Part shown: in pieces, positions 60,477-64,000 of the stretch
How positions within the stretch are numbered: position 1 is the first letter of the stretch
How the letters are laid out: every line of letters starts with the position of its first letter
Origin: Thiohalomonas sp041685045
GTDB lineage: Bacteria; Pseudomonadota; Gammaproteobacteria; Thiohalomonadales; Thiohalomonadaceae
Length of the DNA: 64,000 nucleotides
Reading direction: 5' to 3'
Assembly (NCBI GenBank): GCA_041685045.1
Contig: JAWLGP010000002.1
Location: forward strand, 1-64,000
The notes under the pieces: model-generated
Seen by the model: only the letters and a program-made list of their open reading frames with translations
The model's database searches: none
Told to the model about the DNA's origin: nothing
Translations under genes and position numbers: made by a program

Positions 60477-63467
60477 CTAGGTTACGCGTTGCAACACCGG
60501 TGCTTGCGAACTTTCCTGTGGCAGGCGGAAGTCCGCGTTCCGGATCTCCAGCTGCGGGCGGGGGATGACGATGCCGGCACTACGTAACGTGCTCCAGATA
60601 TTCATCAGGATCTCCGAACGGACACCGAGGCGGCTGGAACGCTTCAGGTCGGTGAAGTACTGGACGTGAAACAGCATGGCGGAGTCGGCGAACTCCTGGA
60701 GCCACACCTGCGGTTCCGGGTCGGGAAGGAGTTCCGGATGGGCGGAAAGGACCTCCTGGATGAGCTCGCTGGCCTGGTGCGGATCGGTATCGTAGTCGAC
60801 CCGGATCTTCACCACGGTGCGCATGATGTTGTCGTTGTGGGTCCAGTTGGTGAAGGCGGCGGAGATGACGTCGGAGTTCGGCATGATCACCTCCTGGTTG
60901 TCCCAGGTCCGCACCGTGATCGAACGCATGCCGATGTGAGTCACTTCGCCCTCGTGTTCGCCGACCCGCACGATGTCGCTGGTACGTAGCGGCCGTTCCG
61001 CCAGCAGCAGAATACCGCTGATGAAGTTGTTGGCGATGTTTTGCAGTCCGAAACCGATACCGACACCCAAGGCGCCGGCGAAAATGGCCATGGTGGTCAG
61101 GTCGATGCCGGCCAGATGCAGGGTCAGCAGCAGTCCGACCAGGACGAAGGTGTACTGGCTGAATACCGAAAGGCTGTTGCGTATGCCCTCGTCGGAGAGG
61201 GACGAAAAGGCCCAGCGGTAGGTGATCAGGCGCAGCCAGCGGCCGGTGCGGATGACGGCTACCAGGGCGGCCAGTGCGATCAGGATTCGTCCGGCGCTGA
61301 TGGAGGTTCCGCCAATGGAAAAGAGCGGGTGCTCCAGCGCGCGGAGCAGTTTGATCAACACCGGGTTGTCGAAGCCGACCCCGTAGACATACAACGGGAT
61401 CGACCAGACCACGATGAACAGCACGCTTCGAAGCAGGGCGTGCAGCGGTTCGATCACCCCTTTGGTCCAGAGCAGACCGTTGTTGCTGCGCAGGTTGGCG
61501 AGGTTTTTCAGCGCATTGGTGCCGTCGCCCACCAGTCGGGACAGCACCAGCCAGAGGGCGAGAACCGCCACCACCACCGCCAATGCCGCACCGATGGCGC
61601 GCGCCAGGTTGATGTAGCCGGCCACACCGACCGATGCCGCCGTCAGCACCGACAGCGGCGCCAGCAGCGCCAGCAGCCCGATCACCTGGACCCAGTAGCG
61701 GTCGCCGAAACGGGCGTGCAGGGCCGACAGGCCGAGTCGGCGGGTCTCCAGGGCAGGCAGCACGAACAGCAGCAGCGACAGCATGAAGAGCCGGTCGAGC
61801 AGATTGACCAGATCGCTGGATAGTGACAGCGCGTGGGCTGCCACGGCGACGAACCCCAACAGCGCCACGGCTCGCAACAGGTGCCGCAGCTGCGTGTAGA
61901 GCCGCGACGAGCGAGGTTCCTGTGAGGGGCCGGGTGCGATCAGCAGCGACCAGCTCAGGTGGATCACCAGCGAACTGCCGAACCAAAGCAGCGCCAGAGT
62001 CACCAGGAGCTTGGCCGAAGGCGTCGAAGGAGGGGCGAAGGCGATCAGGACAAGCAGGCTGCCCAACCCCGCCAGTGCGAAATGACTCCGTTGGATCACC
62101 TGGAAAGTAGTGGCGACCATTCGCCCGAGATAGCTTTCGGCGGGGCGGGGTGACTTTTGGGAGAGATAGCGCCGCGTACGCCGTATCGCGCCCAGCAGGG
62201 CCGCCTCCAGGAGCACCAACAGCACCCAGCGATCCGGGGTCTGTGCAGTCAGCGGCAGTAGCAGATCCTGGGTGCCGGACAGCAGGGCGGCGACAATCAC
62301 CTTAGGCAGCCCGAGCAGATCGTCAGTCAGCCGGGCCCAACCGGCAGAGTCGTCCGGTAGCGGTCGCCGGGCGGTGAGCCCGCGCCGGAAGCTCTGTTCA
62401 AAGGCGACCTGGAGGCGTTGCGGGTAGGGGGCGATCCGTTCCAGCAGACGGTCGATGTTGGCCTGGTGGCCGACGAGCACCGCATCGAGCTGTTCGTAGA
62501 GGCGCTGCTCTTCCAGGGTGGCCACAGGGTCGCGGGCGGCGCGGCGCTTGGCGACCACCGCTCGTTGCTGCTGCAGGACCTCGAGCCGGCGGTCGAGCAG
62601 GGTGTGGCTGGACTGGAGCTCGCTGCGCATGGCGGTCACCTGGTCCAGCGCGGCCTTGACGGCGGGCGGCTCCCGCTGTTCGTCGGCCCCGTGTTGCTCC
62701 AGATCGTCCAGATACGCGTCAACCTGGGCCAGCCGGACTGCCTGGGCGGCCAGGCGCGCCCGCTCCTCCGCATCGAGGATCCGCGCCTGCAGCAGGGCGC
62801 GCTGCCGCTCGCTGCCTTCGGGTTCGAGTTGCTGCAATTCGCGGCGCCAATTGGTCGCCCGCTCTGTCCAGCCCTGCTGTTCGCGTTCCAGGCGCAGCTT
62901 CAGATCATCCAGCGCCTCCTGCTTGGTCTGCGCCAACGCCACCCGGTGCAACGCCTCCAGTGCCGCCAGCCACTCATCGGCCAGGCCGAGCCGGTGCTGC
63001 GCCGTGTCGATGGCAAGCTGGCGGATCTGCTCGATCTCACCCTGTGCGGCGGACGTCGCACGCAGCTCCGCTATCTTGGCCTCCAGTTCCGTGACCTGCG
63101 CGGAGTCGGTGGGGCGGACCGCCAATTTGAGGCGCTGCAACTGGTCCTCGAGCGCTTTCAACGCCTCGGCGCCCTTCTCCCGCTGTCGCAGCAGGCCTTC
63201 CAGGTCGACTTTGGCGTTTTCCAGGCCGATACGGGCCTCTTCCCGGCCCAATCGCGCCTCTTCCACCATGAGGGGGGTGACGTCGCGGGGGCGGAGCTCG
63301 GCCAGGCGTCGTTGCTGTTCGGCACGGAGGTCGACGTTATTGACCAGACTGCGGTCGACCGCTTCCCGCTCCTTGAGCAGCATCTCCGCCGCGCCGAGTT
63401 CGACGGCAGCCGGGACTGTCGCGGACCACAGCAGCAGCGGGAGCGCTATCCAGATCAGGCGTGGCAT
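60477..63467 (-). CDS. MscK-like mechanosensitive ion channel
   Basis: A 996-residue protein with a signal sequence (MPRLIWIALPLLLWSATVPA), a periplasmic coiled-coil domain to about residue 400, around eleven transmembrane helices, and a C-terminal MscS core: GVGIGFGLQNIANNFISGIL (pore-lining helix and following loop), LLAERPLRTSDIVRVG and GMRSITVRTWDNQEVIMPN. This is the MscK/large MscS layout, which releases ions on hypo-osmotic shock. Start at 63467 is chosen for the signal peptide; 16 extra in-frame residues lie upstream. Confidence 0.88.
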   Translation of the reverse strand: MPRLIWIALPLLLWSATVPAAVELGAAEMLLKEREAVDRSLVNNVDLRAEQQRRLAELRPRDVTPLMVEEARLGREEARIGLENAKVDLEGLLRQREKGAEALKALEDQLQRLKLAVRPTDSAQVTELEAKIAELRATSAAQGEIEQIRQLAIDTAQHRLGLADEWLAALEALHRVALAQTKQEALDDLKLRLEREQQGWTERATNWRRELQQLEPEGSERQRALLQARILDAEERARLAAQAVRLAQVDAYLDDLEQHGADEQREPPAVKAALDQVTAMRSELQSSHTLLDRRLEVLQQQRAVVAKRRAARDPVATLEEQRLYEQLDAVLVGHQANIDRLLERIAPYPQRLQVAFEQSFRRGLTARRPLPDDSAGWARLTDDLLGLPKVIVAALLSGTQDLLLPLTAQTPDRWVLLVLLEAALLGAIRRTRRYLSQKSPRPAESYLGRMVATTFQVIQRSHFALAGLGSLLVLIAFAPPSTPSAKLLVTLALLWFGSSLVIHLSWSLLIAPGPSQEPRSSRLYTQLRHLLRAVALLGFVAVAAHALSLSSDLVNLLDRLFMLSLLLFVLPALETRRLGLSALHARFGDRYWVQVIGLLALLAPLSVLTAASVGVAGYINLARAIGAALAVVVAVLALWLVLSRLVGDGTNALKNLANLRSNNGLLWTKGVIEPLHALLRSVLFIVVWSIPLYVYGVGFDNPVLIKLLRALEHPLFSIGGTSISAGRILIALAALVAVIRTGRWLRLITYRWAFSSLSDEGIRNSLSVFSQYTFVLVGLLLTLHLAGIDLTTMAIFAGALGVGIGFGLQNIANNFISGILLLAERPLRTSDIVRVGEHEGEVTHIGMRSITVRTWDNQEVIMPNSDVISAAFTNWTHNDNIMRTVVKIRVDYDTDPHQASELIQEVLSAHPELLPDPEPQVWLQEFADSAMLFHVQYFTDLKRSSRLGVRSEILMNIWSTLRSAGIVIPRPQLEIRNADFRLPQESSQAPVLQRVT

Positions 63468-63742
63468 GTGGTTCCCTGGGAAATGCGGGCGGTCTGCCGA
63501 TGATAGGGAGTCCACCCCGCCGGCTCGGTGAGGCGGGTCACGCCGGGCGTGTGTTCACCTTCCGGAAAACTCATGTCGGGGCGGTAGGGGATCCGCGGTA
63601 CAGGTTGCGGGATTTACCGCAGGGCACTGAGGGATCGGCCTTAGGGCGGACTGTATGTGCGCCGATTATGGTTATCCCGAAGTGGCCCCGCCGCCCGGTG
63701 GGGCCATCCCGTATATCCAGGCAAACCGCCAGGACGGAACCG

Positions 63743-64000
63743 ATGATGACAAGCAAGGGACGGCTGACACGCGCGCTCGCGCTGGGACTGGTTTTCTCGC
63801 TGCACGGATGCGGCTGGGTCGATGCCTCCGGCACCGAAAGCGGGGCGGACAGCGGCGGCGCCAGTGGGCCCGAAGCCAGCCCCTTCAGTCTGCTGGAGGG
63901 GGGAGAGCTGGTGGTGCAGGCGGAAGACGGGGTGCTCGCCGACCATGCCGATCCGCAGGCGACGGCCATCCTGATCGAGCCCCCGCAGTATGCCAGGGAG
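63743..64000 (+). CDS. Lipoprotein, N-terminal part (cut by window end)
   Basis: An open frame runs from ATG 63743 off the end of the window. LTRALALGLVFSLHGCGWV is a lipoprotein signal with a Cys lipobox; a Ser/Gly/Asp-rich linker follows, then ELVVQAEDGVLADHADPQA. Family not recognised. It is divergent from the MscK-like gene. Confidence 0.65.
   Translation, partial: MMTSKGRLTRALALGLVFSLHGCGWVDASGTESGADSGGASGPEASPFSLLEGGELVVQAEDGVLADHADPQATAILIEPPQYARE

Noticed and set aside
62418..63531. Two long + strand frames opposite the MscK-like gene
   Set aside because: Shadows; the minus strand has signal peptide, helices and the MscS core.

Overview
The window reads as chromosomal DNA of a GC-rich gammaproteobacterium. 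Gene content (mrfAB-type repair genes, an unusual NAD(P)/ferredoxin-NifJ module, DUF2182/DUF1326 pair, Feo iron uptake, MscK-like channel) would fit a Chromatiales/Ectothiorhodospiraceae-type sulfur bacterium, but that placement is inference from gene flavour only. No rRNA or tRNA gene was recognised.

Left part (1-6 kb) is accessory: tandem 23-bp repeats that look like the end of an IS21-type element abut a zeta-toxin-like gene lacking its N-terminus, followed by a small partner gene, a frameshifted type III restriction/helicase protein, a SEC-C protein and a conserved protein of unknown function. From 6.4 to 20.4 kb the genes look like ordinary chromosome: a DUF4166/DUF2269/epimerase operon with a GbsR/MarR regulator and matching operator-like sites, an AIR-synthase family protein, gpmI, a DUF2182-DUF1326 operon, and a redox module (glutamate-synthase-beta-like NAD(P) oxidoreductase fused to ferredoxin, NifJ, dihydroorotate-dehydrogenase-like protein).

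The centre (20.4-35.4 kb) is a complete type I-E CRISPR-Cas locus: cas3, casA, casB, casC, casD, casE, cas1, cas2, a short leader and an array that I counted as 95 repeats and 94 spacers. The locus sits exactly between two copies of the last ~223 bp of the dihydroorotate-dehydrogenase-like gene, so it looks like an inserted island. The array contains a duplicated six-spacer block, a pair of diverged spacers against one coding target, and several spacers whose translations show recognisable phage or plasmid protein motifs (SSB, ParA, RusA, DUF1364). Just beyond the island lie deletion-scarred remnants of a FAD oxidoreductase and a polysaccharide pyruvyl transferase.

The right part (37-64 kb) is mostly chromosomal: a GH15 glucoamylase-like enzyme with an atypical glucose-6-phosphate dehydrogenase, a RelE/RHH toxin-antitoxin pair, small metabolic genes, lexA divergent from mrfA, a ~690-bp repeat cluster separating mrfA from mrfB, a radical SAM protein, a methyltransferase, a two-gene permease, a Fur-boxed feoA-feoA-feoB-Cys-rich protein operon facing a ZIP transporter, two lipoproteins, a PilZ-like protein, an MscK-like mechanosensitive channel and the start of another lipoprotein cut by the window edge.
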